In this document: positions 26,952 through 36,227 of the stretch, piece after piece
Layout: every line of letters begins with the position of its first letter
How positions within the stretch are numbered: position 1 is the first letter of the stretch
Assembly (NCBI RefSeq): GCF_030814815.1
Contig: NZ_JAUSVR010000002.1
Coordinates: 248,001-312,000 of the forward strand
DNA length: 64,000 nt
Direction of reading: 5' to 3'
Source of the DNA: Ancylobacter amanitiformis
Lineage (GTDB): Bacteria; Pseudomonadota; Alphaproteobacteria; Rhizobiales; Xanthobacteraceae
Notes under the pieces: model-generated
Databases searched by the model: none
What the model saw: the letters and a program-made list of their open reading frames with translations, nothing else
Told to the model about the DNA's origin: nothing
Program-made: the position numbers and the translations under genes

Positions 26952-28361
26952 ATGCCATTGCCCGACGCCGCGGGTTCCGCCGCGGCCCCTGCCCGCGATG
27001 CCGACCGCAAGGTCGATGAGTTCGGCGCCTATGTCGCCGAGCACGGCATTCCCGAAATCGTCGAGGTTCTCCTGCCCGACACGCATGGCGTGCTGCGCGG
27101 CAAATGGATTCCCGGCGGGGCCGGCGGCAAGATCTGGAAGGATGGCGTGGCCATTCCGCTGTCCATTTTCGGCCTCGACATCTGGGGGCGCGAGGTGGAG
27201 GAGACCGGCATTCACATCGAGACCGGCGACCGCGACGGCATGTGCCGTCCCGTGGCCGGCACGCTCAAGCCCGTGCCGTGGTCGCCGCGCCCGGCCGCGC
27301 AGGTGATGATCTCGATGTTCGAGCCGAACGGGCAGGGCGGCGAGCGGCCGTGGGACCTCGACCCGCGCCACAAGCTGGAAGCGCAGGTCGCGCGCCTCGC
27401 CGCGCTGGGGCTCTACCCCTGCGTGGCCTTCGAGCTGGAATTCTACCTGATGAAGCCCGCTCCCGGCCGTGACGGCGCGCCGGAGCCGGTCTTTGCCGCC
27501 GCCACCTCGGGGCCGGCGCGGCAGAACATGTATGCCATGTCCGACCTCGACGCCTATGCGACGCTGCTGCACGACGTGCGCGAGGCGGCGCGCATCCAGG
27601 GGCTGCCGGCCGACACGGTGATTTCCGAAGCCGCGCCCGGCCAGTACGAGGTCAATCTCTATCACCGCCGCGACGCCATGGCCGCGGCGGATGACGCGAT
27701 CCTGCTGCGCCGGCTGATCGACGGCGTGGCCCGCAAGCACGGACTGCGCGCCAGCTTCATGCCCAAGCCCTTCCTCGAATTCGCCGGCTCGGGCATGCAT
27801 GTGCATGTCAGCCTCACCGACGCGGCGGGCAACAATGCCTTCGGTGCCGGCGCGGCGGGCGAGACGCTGCTGCGCCAGGCGGCGGCCGGCATGCTGGCCA
27901 CCATGGCCGACACCGCCGTGCTCTATGTGCCGAGCTATAACGGCTTCCGCCGGCTGGTGCCGGGCAGCTATGCGCCGACCAGCATTTCCTGGGGATACGA
28001 CAACCGGGCGGTGGCGGTGCGCGTGCCCAACGGCCCGCCCAAGGCGCGCCGCCTGGAGCACCGCATCGCCGGTGCCGACGCACACCCCCATCTCGTGCTG
28101 GCGGCGATTCTCGCCGGCATGTTGGAGGGTATCGAGCGGGAGCTGGAGCCGCCCGCGACCCTGACCGGCAATGCCTATGAAGCGGGCGCGCCGCTGCTGA
28201 CCTACGACATGGGCGAGGCGATCCGCAATTTCGCGCAGTCGGAATTTGTCGGCCGCGCCTTCGGCCCGGAATATCGCCGGGTGTTCGCCATCATGAAGGA
28301 AGCCGAACTCATGGCGTTCGAGCGCCGAATCAATCTGCTGGAGTACGAGACCTATTTGTAA
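26952..28361 (+). CDS. Glutamine synthetase family protein, gamma-glutamylputrescine synthetase-like
   Basis: A 469-residue ligase of the glutamine synthetase fold. It has the beta-Grasp domain (IPEIVEVLLPDTHGVLRGKW), the catalytic pieces FELEFYLMKP, GQYEVNLYHRRDA, FMPKPFLEFAGSGMHVHVS and NGFRRLVPGSYAPT, and RVPNGPPKARRLEHRIAGAD. The absence of the adenylylation Tyr region of GlnA and the neighbouring polyamine genes fit a PuuA-type enzyme, which attaches glutamate to putrescine or another amine. ATG 26952 is preferred because CAGGTGG lies just before it; a GTG at 26928 is possible. The window has no PuuB, PuuC or PuuD. Confidence 0.82.
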   Translation: MPLPDAAGSAAAPARDADRKVDEFGAYVAEHGIPEIVEVLLPDTHGVLRGKWIPGGAGGKIWKDGVAIPLSIFGLDIWGREVEETGIHIETGDRDGMCRPVAGTLKPVPWSPRPAAQVMISMFEPNGQGGERPWDLDPRHKLEAQVARLAALGLYPCVAFELEFYLMKPAPGRDGAPEPVFAAATSGPARQNMYAMSDLDAYATLLHDVREAARIQGLPADTVISEAAPGQYEVNLYHRRDAMAAADDAILLRRLIDGVARKHGLRASFMPKPFLEFAGSGMHVHVSLTDAAGNNAFGAGAAGETLLRQAAAGMLATMADTAVLYVPSYNGFRRLVPGSYAPTSISWGYDNRAVAVRVPNGPPKARRLEHRIAGADAHPHLVLAAILAGMLEGIERELEPPATLTGNAYEAGAPLLTYDMGEAIRNFAQSEFVGRAFGPEYRRVFAIMKEAELMAFERRINLLEYETYL

Positions 28362-28374
28362 GCGTGACTACGGC

Positions 28375-28403
28375 TTGAGCACGACCGGCTGACGCTCTAG
28401 CTT
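28375..28403 (+). promoter_or_regulatory. Possible sigma-70-type promoter of the potF-like gene
   Basis: TTGAGC (28375-28380) and TAGCTT (28398-28403) are separated by 17 bases, 66 bases before the binding-protein start. The -10 is weak. Readthrough from the ligase gene is also possible. Confidence 0.3.
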
Positions 28404-28468
28404 GATGCACTATGGGGTCTCACGGGGCGCTCGCGTCAAAAACCCTCAACTCTTCCAAGGAGAACAGG

Positions 28469-29578
28469 ATGTCTCGCCTGCTCACGACAATTGCGGCCGG
28501 TCTGCTGGCGGCGCTGGCAATCGCGCCGGCGTCCGCGCAGGACAAGGTCGTGAACGTCTATAACTGGTCCGACTATATCGACGAGTCGGTGCTGGAAGCG
28601 TTCACCAAGGAAACCGGCATCAAGGTTCGCTACGACGTCTTCGATTCCAACGAGGTGCTGGAAACCAAGCTGCTCGGCGGCAAGACAGGCTATGATGTCG
28701 TCGTCCCCACCGGCTCCTTCCTGCAGCGCCAGATCCAGGCCGGCGTCTTCCTGCCGCTCGACAAGGCCAAGCTGTCGAACATCACCTCCCAGTGGCCGGT
28801 CATCTCCGAGCGCCTCGCGGTCTACGACCCCGGCAACAAGTTCGCCGTCAACTACATGTGGGGCACGACCGGCATCGGCATCAATGTCGACAAGGTCAAG
28901 GAGCGCCTCGGCGACATACCGCTCGACACCTGGGACATCATCTTCAAGCCGGAGATCCTCGGCAAGCTGAAGGATTGCGGCGTCTACATGCTGGACGGGC
29001 CGGAGGAGATCATCCCCACCGCGCTGCGCTATCTCGGCAAGGATCCGAATTCCAAGGAGCCCGCCGACATCCAGGAAGCCGGCAAGCTGCTCGCCACGAT
29101 CCGCCCCTTCGTGAAGAAGTTCGATTCGTCGGGCTATATCAACGCGCTGGCCGGCGGTGACATCTGCATTGCCACCGGCTGGTCCGGCGACATTTTCCAG
29201 GCGAAGGCCCGCGCCGAGGAAGCCGCCGAAAAGACCGGCAAGCCGCCGGTCAAGATCGAGTACATCCTCCCCAAGGAGGGCGCGCTCATGTGGTTCGACA
29301 ACTTCGCCATTCCGAAGGACGCGCCCCACCCGGACGCGGCGCTGGCCTTCATCAATTTCATGATGAAGCCCGAGATCGCGGCGAAGAACTCCAACTATAT
29401 CTCCTATGCCAGCGGCAGCCTCGGCGCCCAGCAGTTCATCGACAAGGCCATCCTCGACAACCCGGCGATCTACCCGACGCCGGAAACGCTGGCCAAGCTG
29501 TTCACCGTCACCACCTATCCGCAGAAGGTGCAGCGCGTCGTCACCCGCACCTGGAGCGACTTCAAGCGCGGCAAATAG
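28469..29578 (+). CDS. potF: PotF-like polyamine-binding periplasmic protein
   Basis: A 369-residue solute-binding protein with a signal peptide ending at APASAQ. The mature N terminus KVVNVYNWSDYIDESVLEAF and the pieces KVRYDVFDSNEVLETKLLGG, YDVVVPTGSFLQRQIQAGVF, NYMWGTTGIGINV and IEYILPKEGALMWFDNFAI are those of PotF/SpuD proteins, which bind putrescine or spermidine for an ABC importer. The start has AAGGAG upstream. The permease and ATPase genes (potG, potH, potI) are not next to it: a terminator and the opposite-strand lipid A cluster follow. They must be elsewhere, or this protein serves another system. Confidence 0.92.
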   Translation: MSRLLTTIAAGLLAALAIAPASAQDKVVNVYNWSDYIDESVLEAFTKETGIKVRYDVFDSNEVLETKLLGGKTGYDVVVPTGSFLQRQIQAGVFLPLDKAKLSNITSQWPVISERLAVYDPGNKFAVNYMWGTTGIGINVDKVKERLGDIPLDTWDIIFKPEILGKLKDCGVYMLDGPEEIIPTALRYLGKDPNSKEPADIQEAGKLLATIRPFVKKFDSSGYINALAGGDICIATGWSGDIFQAKARAEEAAEKTGKPPVKIEYILPKEGALMWFDNFAIPKDAPHPDAALAFINFMMKPEIAAKNSNYISYASGSLGAQQFIDKAILDNPAIYPTPETLAKLFTVTTYPQKVQRVVTRTWSDFKRGK

Positions 29579-29605
29579 GCCCGGTCGCCCGCGCCGATGA
29601 CATGA

Positions 29606-29636
29606 AAAAGGCGCCCGGTGGTCCCGGGCGCCTTTT
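29606..29636. terminator. Bidirectional intrinsic terminator
   Basis: AAAAGGCGCCCGG (29606-29618) pairs with CCGGGCGCCTTTT (29624-29636) around a five-base loop. The A run on one side and T run on the other make it work in both directions, ending potF on the plus strand and the lipid A cluster on the minus strand. Confidence 0.88.
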
Positions 29637-29675
29637 GCGTGTCGAACGGATCACCGGAGTGTCGGAGCGGTGCCT

Positions 29676-30608
29676 TCAGTATCCCGCGCCGAGATGGCGC
29701 CAGCGGCGGTAGAACCACGTCCATTGCTCGGGATGTTCGCGAATCCAGCCCTCGACCACCGAGGTGATCATCTGCATCGAGCCGTTGACGTCGATCTTAC
29801 CGCCCGTGTCGCGCGGCAGGTCGAGCGGCGGCGTGCACTGGATGCGGAAGCGCCCGCCCGGCAGGCGGATGACCCGCACGCCATGCACCGGGCACTCATA
29901 GAGCCGCGCCAGCCGGGCGATGGTCGGGTTCACCGGGCAGGGGTGGCCGAAGAAATCCACCATCGGCCCGCCGGGCCGCGACTGGTCCACCAGAATGCCG
30001 AGATGCTTGCCCTGGTCCAGCACGGTGGCGAGTTCGAACACCGCGACATGCGAGGCCGCGACGAGGTTGCCCATCACCTTGCTGCGTGCCGCGAACAGCA
30101 GGTCGGCGAGGAAGGTATTGTCCGGCGCGCGGAACAGCACGGCACTGTCCAGCCCCTGCGCGGCGGCGGCGATGGCGGGCAGTTCCCAATTGGCGAGATG
30201 GGCGGTGAATACCAGCGCCGGCTTGCCGTCGATCCGCATGGCGACGAAGTTCGAGCCGCCGGCGACCTCGATCCGGCTCTTTGCCGGCTCCCACATGTTG
30301 TATTGCCAGATGCGATCGAGATGGACGAACTCGCCCGCCATGCGGCCGAGATTGTCCCACATGCCGATGGCGATCGCCTCGCGCTCGGCGTCGCTCTTCT
30401 CGGGATAGGCGAGGCGCAGATTGCGCAGCGCCGCCTTGTGCACGCGGGTGTGCCGGCCGATGGCGCGGGCCCAGAAACTGCCGACCCAGGCGGAAAACTG
30501 CGGCGGCTGCAGGCGCAGCAGACGCATGATCGTCCACACGCCCGCCGATAGAAGGCCGTCGCGCAGCCGCGTCGGCCAGGGCGGGGTGTGCTCGTTCAAG
30601 GATGTCAT
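29676..30608 (-). CDS. lpxXL: Lipid A acyltransferase for the very-long-chain fatty acid (LpxXL type)
   Basis: A 310-residue LpxL/HtrB-family acyltransferase at the inner membrane, with an N-terminal hydrophobic segment. The HX4E catalytic motif is HLANWE in FTAHLANWELP; also seen are LVDQSRPGGPMVDFFGHP and the C-terminal WIREHPEQWTWFYRRW. By homology with rhizobial LpxXL, and because it ends the acpXL cluster, it probably transfers the 27-hydroxyoctacosanoyl-type chain from AcpXL to lipid A. It is the last gene of the cluster, 28 bases after the dehydrogenase gene and ahead of the terminator. Confidence 0.86.
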   Translation of the reverse strand: MTSLNEHTPPWPTRLRDGLLSAGVWTIMRLLRLQPPQFSAWVGSFWARAIGRHTRVHKAALRNLRLAYPEKSDAEREAIAIGMWDNLGRMAGEFVHLDRIWQYNMWEPAKSRIEVAGGSNFVAMRIDGKPALVFTAHLANWELPAIAAAAQGLDSAVLFRAPDNTFLADLLFAARSKVMGNLVAASHVAVFELATVLDQGKHLGILVDQSRPGGPMVDFFGHPCPVNPTIARLARLYECPVHGVRVIRLPGGRFRIQCTPPLDLPRDTGGKIDVNGSMQMITSVVEGWIREHPEQWTWFYRRWRHLGAGY

Positions 30609-30636
30609 TCCGTGGGGATTGGGCGGTGGTCGGATA

Positions 30637-31659
30637 TCAGAACGTGATGACCACCTTGCCGAACACGCGGCGGGTTTCCAGCCGCTCCAGACCGGCGCCG
30701 AAATCCTCCAGCGGGTACTGCGAATCGATCACCGGCAGCACGCCGCGCTCCATGCGCGTCAGCCCGTCGGCAATCGCGCGGATGGGCGCGCCGAACGAGC
30801 CGATGAGGCGATACTGGCGCTGGAACAGCTGCATGAGGTTCATGTTCACCGACACGCCCGAGGTCGAGCCGCAGGTGACCAGACGCCCGCCGCGCCGCAT
30901 GGACAGCAGCGAGCCGTTCCAGGTCTCGACGCCGACATGCTCGAACACGACGTCGACGCCCTTCTTCTTGGTGATCTTGCGCACTTCGTGCTCGAAGCGG
31001 TCGGTGCGGTAGTTGATGGCGTGGTCGGCGCCGAGCGCCAGCGCCTTGGCGCATTTCTCGTCATCGCCCGCGGTGGTGATGACCGTGCAGCCGATTTCCT
31101 TGGCCATGCGGATCGCCACCGTGCCGATGCCCGATCCGGCCGCGTGCACGAGGATGGTTTCGCCCGGCTCCAGCTTGGCATTGTCGAACAGCATGTGCTC
31201 GACAGTGGAGAACGTGACCGGCGCGGTCGCGGCGTCCACCCAGGAAATCCCCTCCGGGATCGGCACGCACAGGCGATCCTTGATGTTGAGCCTGTCGCGG
31301 GCGAAGCCGTCGACATGGAAGCCCATCACGCCCGCGACTTCCTCACAGAGATTGTCGCGGCCGGATTTGCACATGCGGCACTGGCCGCAGGTCAGCGCGC
31401 CATACATGGCGACCTTGGAGCCCGGCTTGAAGCGCGTCACGCCCTCGCCGGTGGCGATCACTTCGCCGACCGCCTCGGCGCCGACGACCAGCGGCATCTT
31501 GCGCTTGGCGAAAGCCATGCCGCGCCAGCCCCACACGTCGATATGATTCAGGGCGAGGGCCTTGATGCTGACCTGCACCTCGCCGGGGGCCGGGGCATCC
31601 GGCTCGGGCAGGTCGACCAGGGTCAGTTCGCGGTCGGATACCAGTTGAAGCGCGCGCAT
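30637..31659 (-). CDS. Zinc-binding dehydrogenase of the VLCFA cluster
   Basis: A 340-residue medium-chain dehydrogenase/reductase. The four-Cys structural zinc site is visible in CGQCRMCKSGRDNLC. The GroES-like part begins LPEPDAPAPGEVQVSIKALALNHID (with HIDVWGWRG) and the nucleotide fold has VHAAGSGIGTVAIRMAKEIG. In rhizobia the equivalent gene (adh2 of the acpXL cluster) lies just before lpxXL and is thought to act as an enoyl reductase or dehydrogenase in chain synthesis; the reaction is not proven. ATG 31659 has GGAG five bases upstream. Confidence 0.83.
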   Translation of the reverse strand: MRALQLVSDRELTLVDLPEPDAPAPGEVQVSIKALALNHIDVWGWRGMAFAKRKMPLVVGAEAVGEVIATGEGVTRFKPGSKVAMYGALTCGQCRMCKSGRDNLCEEVAGVMGFHVDGFARDRLNIKDRLCVPIPEGISWVDAATAPVTFSTVEHMLFDNAKLEPGETILVHAAGSGIGTVAIRMAKEIGCTVITTAGDDEKCAKALALGADHAINYRTDRFEHEVRKITKKKGVDVVFEHVGVETWNGSLLSMRRGGRLVTCGSTSGVSVNMNLMQLFQRQYRLIGSFGAPIRAIADGLTRMERGVLPVIDSQYPLEDFGAGLERLETRRVFGKVVITF

Positions 31660-31764
31660 GGACAACTCCGGGACATCATCGGCTGCGGCCGACCCCCAAT
31701 CAAAACGTGGAGGCGGGGATGAAAGCGGCGAGGCCGCGTGAAAAGACGAGCGTGATTAACGAAC

Positions 31765-32523
31765 TCAACGCTGAATGGCTAGTGCGGCGGTAAGCCCGCC
31801 GTCGACCGGCAGCGTCGTGCCGGTGATATAGGACGCGCCGGGGGAGGCGAGAAAGGCAACGAGGGCGCCGACATCGGCCGGAGCGGCGAAACGCCCGGCC
31901 GGGATCTGCTTCTCGACATTGGCGCGGTAGGCGGCATAGGGCGCCAGCATCGCCGTGTCGACGAAGCCGGGGGCGACCACGTTCACCGTCACGCCGCGGC
32001 GGGCGGATTCGATGGCCAGCGTGCGGCAATAGCCCGCCAGGGCCGCCTTGGAGCCGGCATAGATGGCGTTGCCGGCATTGGCGACTTCCGCCGCGATCGA
32101 GCCGATCGCGATGATCCGGCCGGTGCGGGCCCGGGTCATCGGCCGCACCAGCGCGCCGACCAGCTTGACGAAGGACCAGTAATTGACCTGCATCAGCTGC
32201 TCGGCCTTGGCCTGGTCGACCATGACGGCCAGCGTGTCATAGCTCATGCCGGCATTGTGGACGAAGCCGTAATAGGTGGGCTCCTCCGCCAGCTGGGCGG
32301 CGAACGTCTCCACCGCCGCCTTGTCGGCGAGGTCGAGCGAACGCGCTTCGAGCACCGCGTCGGGCTTCTCGGCGTGGATGTCCGCGATCAGCGCCTCGGC
32401 TTCCGCCGAGGCCGTGCGGACGGTGAACACCACATCGAAGCCGGCGAGCGCCAGCGACCGCACGATCGCCGCGCCAACCCCGCGGCCGCCGCCGGTTACG
32501 AGAACACGCTGGGTCATCGACAT
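31765..32523 (-). CDS. FabG-like SDR 3-oxoacyl reductase in the VLCFA cluster
   Basis: A 252-residue short-chain dehydrogenase. It has TGGGRGVGAAI for the cofactor, FVHNAGMS, the catalytic Ser in AIGSIAAEV, YAGSKAAL for Tyr-Lys, and a C-terminal YITGTTLPVDGGLT typical of FabG. In this position, between the ketosynthase fabF1 and the dehydrogenase, it probably reduces the 3-oxoacyl chain on AcpXL, the step that a type II elongation cycle needs. The commonly described rhizobial cluster runs fabF1-adh-lpxXL without it. The start ATG 32523 follows GGAAAGGTCC. Confidence 0.84.
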   Translation of the reverse strand: MSMTQRVLVTGGGRGVGAAIVRSLALAGFDVVFTVRTASAEAEALIADIHAEKPDAVLEARSLDLADKAAVETFAAQLAEEPTYYGFVHNAGMSYDTLAVMVDQAKAEQLMQVNYWSFVKLVGALVRPMTRARTGRIIAIGSIAAEVANAGNAIYAGSKAALAGYCRTLAIESARRGVTVNVVAPGFVDTAMLAPYAAYRANVEKQIPAGRFAAPADVGALVAFLASPGASYITGTTLPVDGGLTAALAIQR

Positions 32524-32640
32524 GGACCTTTCCGGATCTCTTCACGAGGGCGCCGCGCGGGAAGGTGCTTGGCGACATGGAACACGAGGGCCGGGAGGAT
32601 CCCGGCCCGTCTCAGATTGCCGTCGACGAACGCAGACGCC

Positions 32641-33921
<1,281 letters not shown>

Positions 33922-33960
33922 TATCTGCTCCTCGGGAGCGGTACGCTCCCGCCTTTTGGG

Positions 33961-35145
33961 TCAGTCGACGCGCTCAACCAGAGCCACGCCTTCCCCCCGC
34001 CAATGCCCCACTCCGGTAACGATGGCGCGCGTCAGCGTGCCATCGAAAGCTTCTTCCAGCGTCTCGCCTTCCAGCGGCGCGAACAGCTTTCCCTTGGAGA
34101 CCGCCAGTGCCGCGAGCGCCAGGGCGACGGGCATCTGCGCTTCCAGGCTGTGGCCGACGCGGTCGGTCACGGAGCGAACCGGCAGGCCGGCCCGGCTGAT
34201 GGCCGCCACCTCGGCGGAGGTCGGTTCGGGAGCGCCGCAGGCCGCGGAGAGGATCGCGGTGCCCTCGCTCACATCGCCCTTCGCCGTGCGGATCATCTCG
34301 TCGACGAGCGCCTCGATGGCGCCGGGCTCGCCGCGCTTGGCACGCTCGGACCAGACGCCCGAGAGCTTGGCGATCGGCTTGGCGCCGCGCGCCATGGCGT
34401 GCTCGGGCGATTCCAGCACCAGGAACGCCCCGGCCGAGCCGGTCGGCACGCCCTTGGGGTCCACCAGAACCGGAGCCCAGGGGGCGTGCAGGGCGACGCT
34501 CTTCAGCGCGAACAGCAGCAGCATGTCGCGCCGCTCGGCATTGTAGGCGCCACCCACGAGGGCGATTTCACTGGTACCCGCCGCAATGCGCGACCAGCCG
34601 ATGCGGACCGCGTCGGTACCCGAACTCTCTTCGCCCATGAAGGTGCGGGAGGAACCGGTAACGCCGTGCACGATCGAGATGTTGCCCGCCAGCAGGTTGG
34701 ACAGCTGGGCGAGGAACAGCGTCGGCCGCAGGTTGGACTGCAGCTGCTCGCTGAGGAAGACCTCGGGATTGGGCTGCTTCTCGATATCGGTGAGGATGGC
34801 GCCATCGACCGTCTGGTCGCGCTCGCCACCGCCCGCCGCGACAACCATGTCGGTGGTCGCGAGAATTTCCTTGTTGCCCTTCAGGCCTGCCGAATCCAGC
34901 GCAAGTCCGGCCGCATAGGTGCCGATGCGCTGCCACGGCTCCATCTGCCGCTGGTCGCCGCGCTTGGGGATCTGCTGGTCGAAGTCGATCTTCGCCAGCG
35001 GATGCAGAACGTAGGGCGCATACGTGGTCTCGTCCACCGCCGGCTTGGCCGGGGTGGCGAGCGCAGTCCAATGAGCTTCCAGACCTTCACCGAGCGAAGA
35101 AACAAGCCCGATGCCGGTAATCCAGACGTCGCGACGGTCAGACAT
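33961..35145 (-). CDS. fabF2: Beta-ketoacyl synthase-like protein lacking catalytic residues (chain-length-factor-like)
   Basis: A 394-residue protein of the FabF fold (WITGIGLVSSLGEGLEAHW at the start; GVGHWRGEGVALVERVD at the end). The nucleophile position reads VTGSSRTFMG instead of TACASG, with Ser 165 where Cys should be. The first His motif NAHGT is SAACGAPE. Only the third residue is kept, H332 in DRVGHSLEA. It therefore probably cannot condense by itself and may form a heterodimer with FabF1, as chain-length factors do in type II polyketide synthases. Its start overlaps the fabZ stop by eight bases, so the two are coupled. The role is inference; the residue losses are seen. Confidence 0.85.
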   Translation of the reverse strand: MSDRRDVWITGIGLVSSLGEGLEAHWTALATPAKPAVDETTYAPYVLHPLAKIDFDQQIPKRGDQRQMEPWQRIGTYAAGLALDSAGLKGNKEILATTDMVVAAGGGERDQTVDGAILTDIEKQPNPEVFLSEQLQSNLRPTLFLAQLSNLLAGNISIVHGVTGSSRTFMGEESSGTDAVRIGWSRIAAGTSEIALVGGAYNAERRDMLLLFALKSVALHAPWAPVLVDPKGVPTGSAGAFLVLESPEHAMARGAKPIAKLSGVWSERAKRGEPGAIEALVDEMIRTAKGDVSEGTAILSAACGAPEPTSAEVAAISRAGLPVRSVTDRVGHSLEAQMPVALALAALAVSKGKLFAPLEGETLEEAFDGTLTRAIVTGVGHWRGEGVALVERVD

Positions 35146-35638
35146 GCGATAGATTTCCCGAGGACGCCGGCGCTGCTGCCTCGCCCATCGGCATGCCGAT
35201 GCGTTCGGCGGTCGACAGCAGATAGCCACGCAGTTCCGGCGCCGGGAACGGCATGGTCTTTAGCGTGATGTCAGCGTTGCAGACGAGCTTGCCGTCGACC
35301 CGCCCTTCGGCCTTCAGCCGGCCATAGCCGGAGCCGTCATGCTCCAGGCGCGCATCGACCACGATGACCTGGCCCGGCGTCACGAAGGTGCGCAACTTGC
35401 CCTTGTCGACCGAGGCAAGAAACGCCATGCGATCGTAATTGTGCAGGCGCAGCAACAACATGCCGCAGCTTTGAGCCATGATCTCGAAGAGCAGGACGCC
35501 CGGAAGCAGGGGATGTCCGGGGAAATGACCCTCGAAAATGGGACTCTCCTCGGGAACCGTATTTGCGGTTTTCAAGGTGCGGGCGTCGAGATCGAGCGCC
35601 AGCACCTTGTCGATCATCTGAAAATATTCGAGCCGCAT
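35138..35638 (-). CDS. fabZ: FabZ-like 3-hydroxyacyl-ACP dehydratase of the VLCFA cluster
   Basis: A 166-residue hot-dog fold dehydratase. The catalytic His is H38 in FEGHFPGHPLLPG and the Glu is E52 in LLFEIMAQSCG. These correspond to the FabZ pair. It removes water from the 3-hydroxyacyl intermediate bound to AcpXL. A C-terminal extension of about 20 residues (RGYLLSTAERIGM onward) is longer than in housekeeping FabZ. The gene starts 35 bases after acpXL and its end overlaps fabF2. Confidence 0.9.
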   Translation of the reverse strand: MRLEYFQMIDKVLALDLDARTLKTANTVPEESPIFEGHFPGHPLLPGVLLFEIMAQSCGMLLLRLHNYDRMAFLASVDKGKLRTFVTPGQVIVVDARLEHDGSGYGRLKAEGRVDGKLVCNADITLKTMPFPAPELRGYLLSTAERIGMPMGEAAAPASSGNLSHV

Positions 35639-35673
35639 TGCTGCGCTCTGCCCCCCCGGTATTATTTCAGTCG

Positions 35674-35955
35674 TCAGGCGGTCTTGGCGGCAATCAGCTC
35701 GTCAATACGCGCGCACAGGTTCTTGAGCACGAAATACTGCTCGGTCGTCGCCTTGCCTTCGTTCACTTCCTGCGTCCAGCTCTCGAGCGGAAGCTTGATG
35801 CCGAAAGCCTTGTCGATCGCGAAGGCGATATCCAGGAAATCCAGGCTGTCGATGCCAAGATCATCGATCGCGTGGCTTTCTTCGGTGATGTTCTCGCGCG
35901 GAATATCGCACGTTTCGGCAATGATGTTGGCGACGGCATCGAACGTTGTCGACAT
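35674..35955 (-). CDS. acpXL: Acyl carrier protein for very-long-chain fatty acid synthesis
   Basis: A 93-residue carrier protein. The phosphopantetheine Ser is S37 in [16 protein letters not shown]. Residues from 57 ([17 protein letters not shown]) extend beyond the length of the housekeeping AcpP (about 78), which is the mark of AcpXL. It carries the chain that becomes 27-hydroxyoctacosanoate on lipid A. ATG 35955 has AGAGG seven bases upstream. It is the first gene of the minus-strand cluster acpXL-fabZ-fabF2-fabF1-SDR-adh-lpxXL. Confidence 0.93.
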   Translation of the reverse strand: MSTTFDAVANIIAETCDIPRENITEESHAIDDLGIDSLDFLDIAFAIDKAFGIKLPLESWTQEVNEGKATTEQYFVLKNLCARIDELIAAKTA

Positions 35956-36227
35956 GAAATGCCTCTGGTATCGGCGGCCGGCCCGGCCACGGTTGAATTG
36001 GAAATCCTCCGCGGCTCCCGCGCCGGCAGGCTCGCAATGGATGAGGGCCGGTATACCTAAGCATGGTGAGCTATTCAATGCCGGGGGAATCGCAATCCTC
36101 GGCTGTGTGGCAAAAGTGCCGCGACTTCGCCACGATGAAGCCAGCTTTCCGTGCGTCATGACTAGGTGTGGGAATCCGCCTTATTATGGCGGCGCCGGTC
36201 CTTCCGGTCGTTCTCGAGGTAGGTGCC

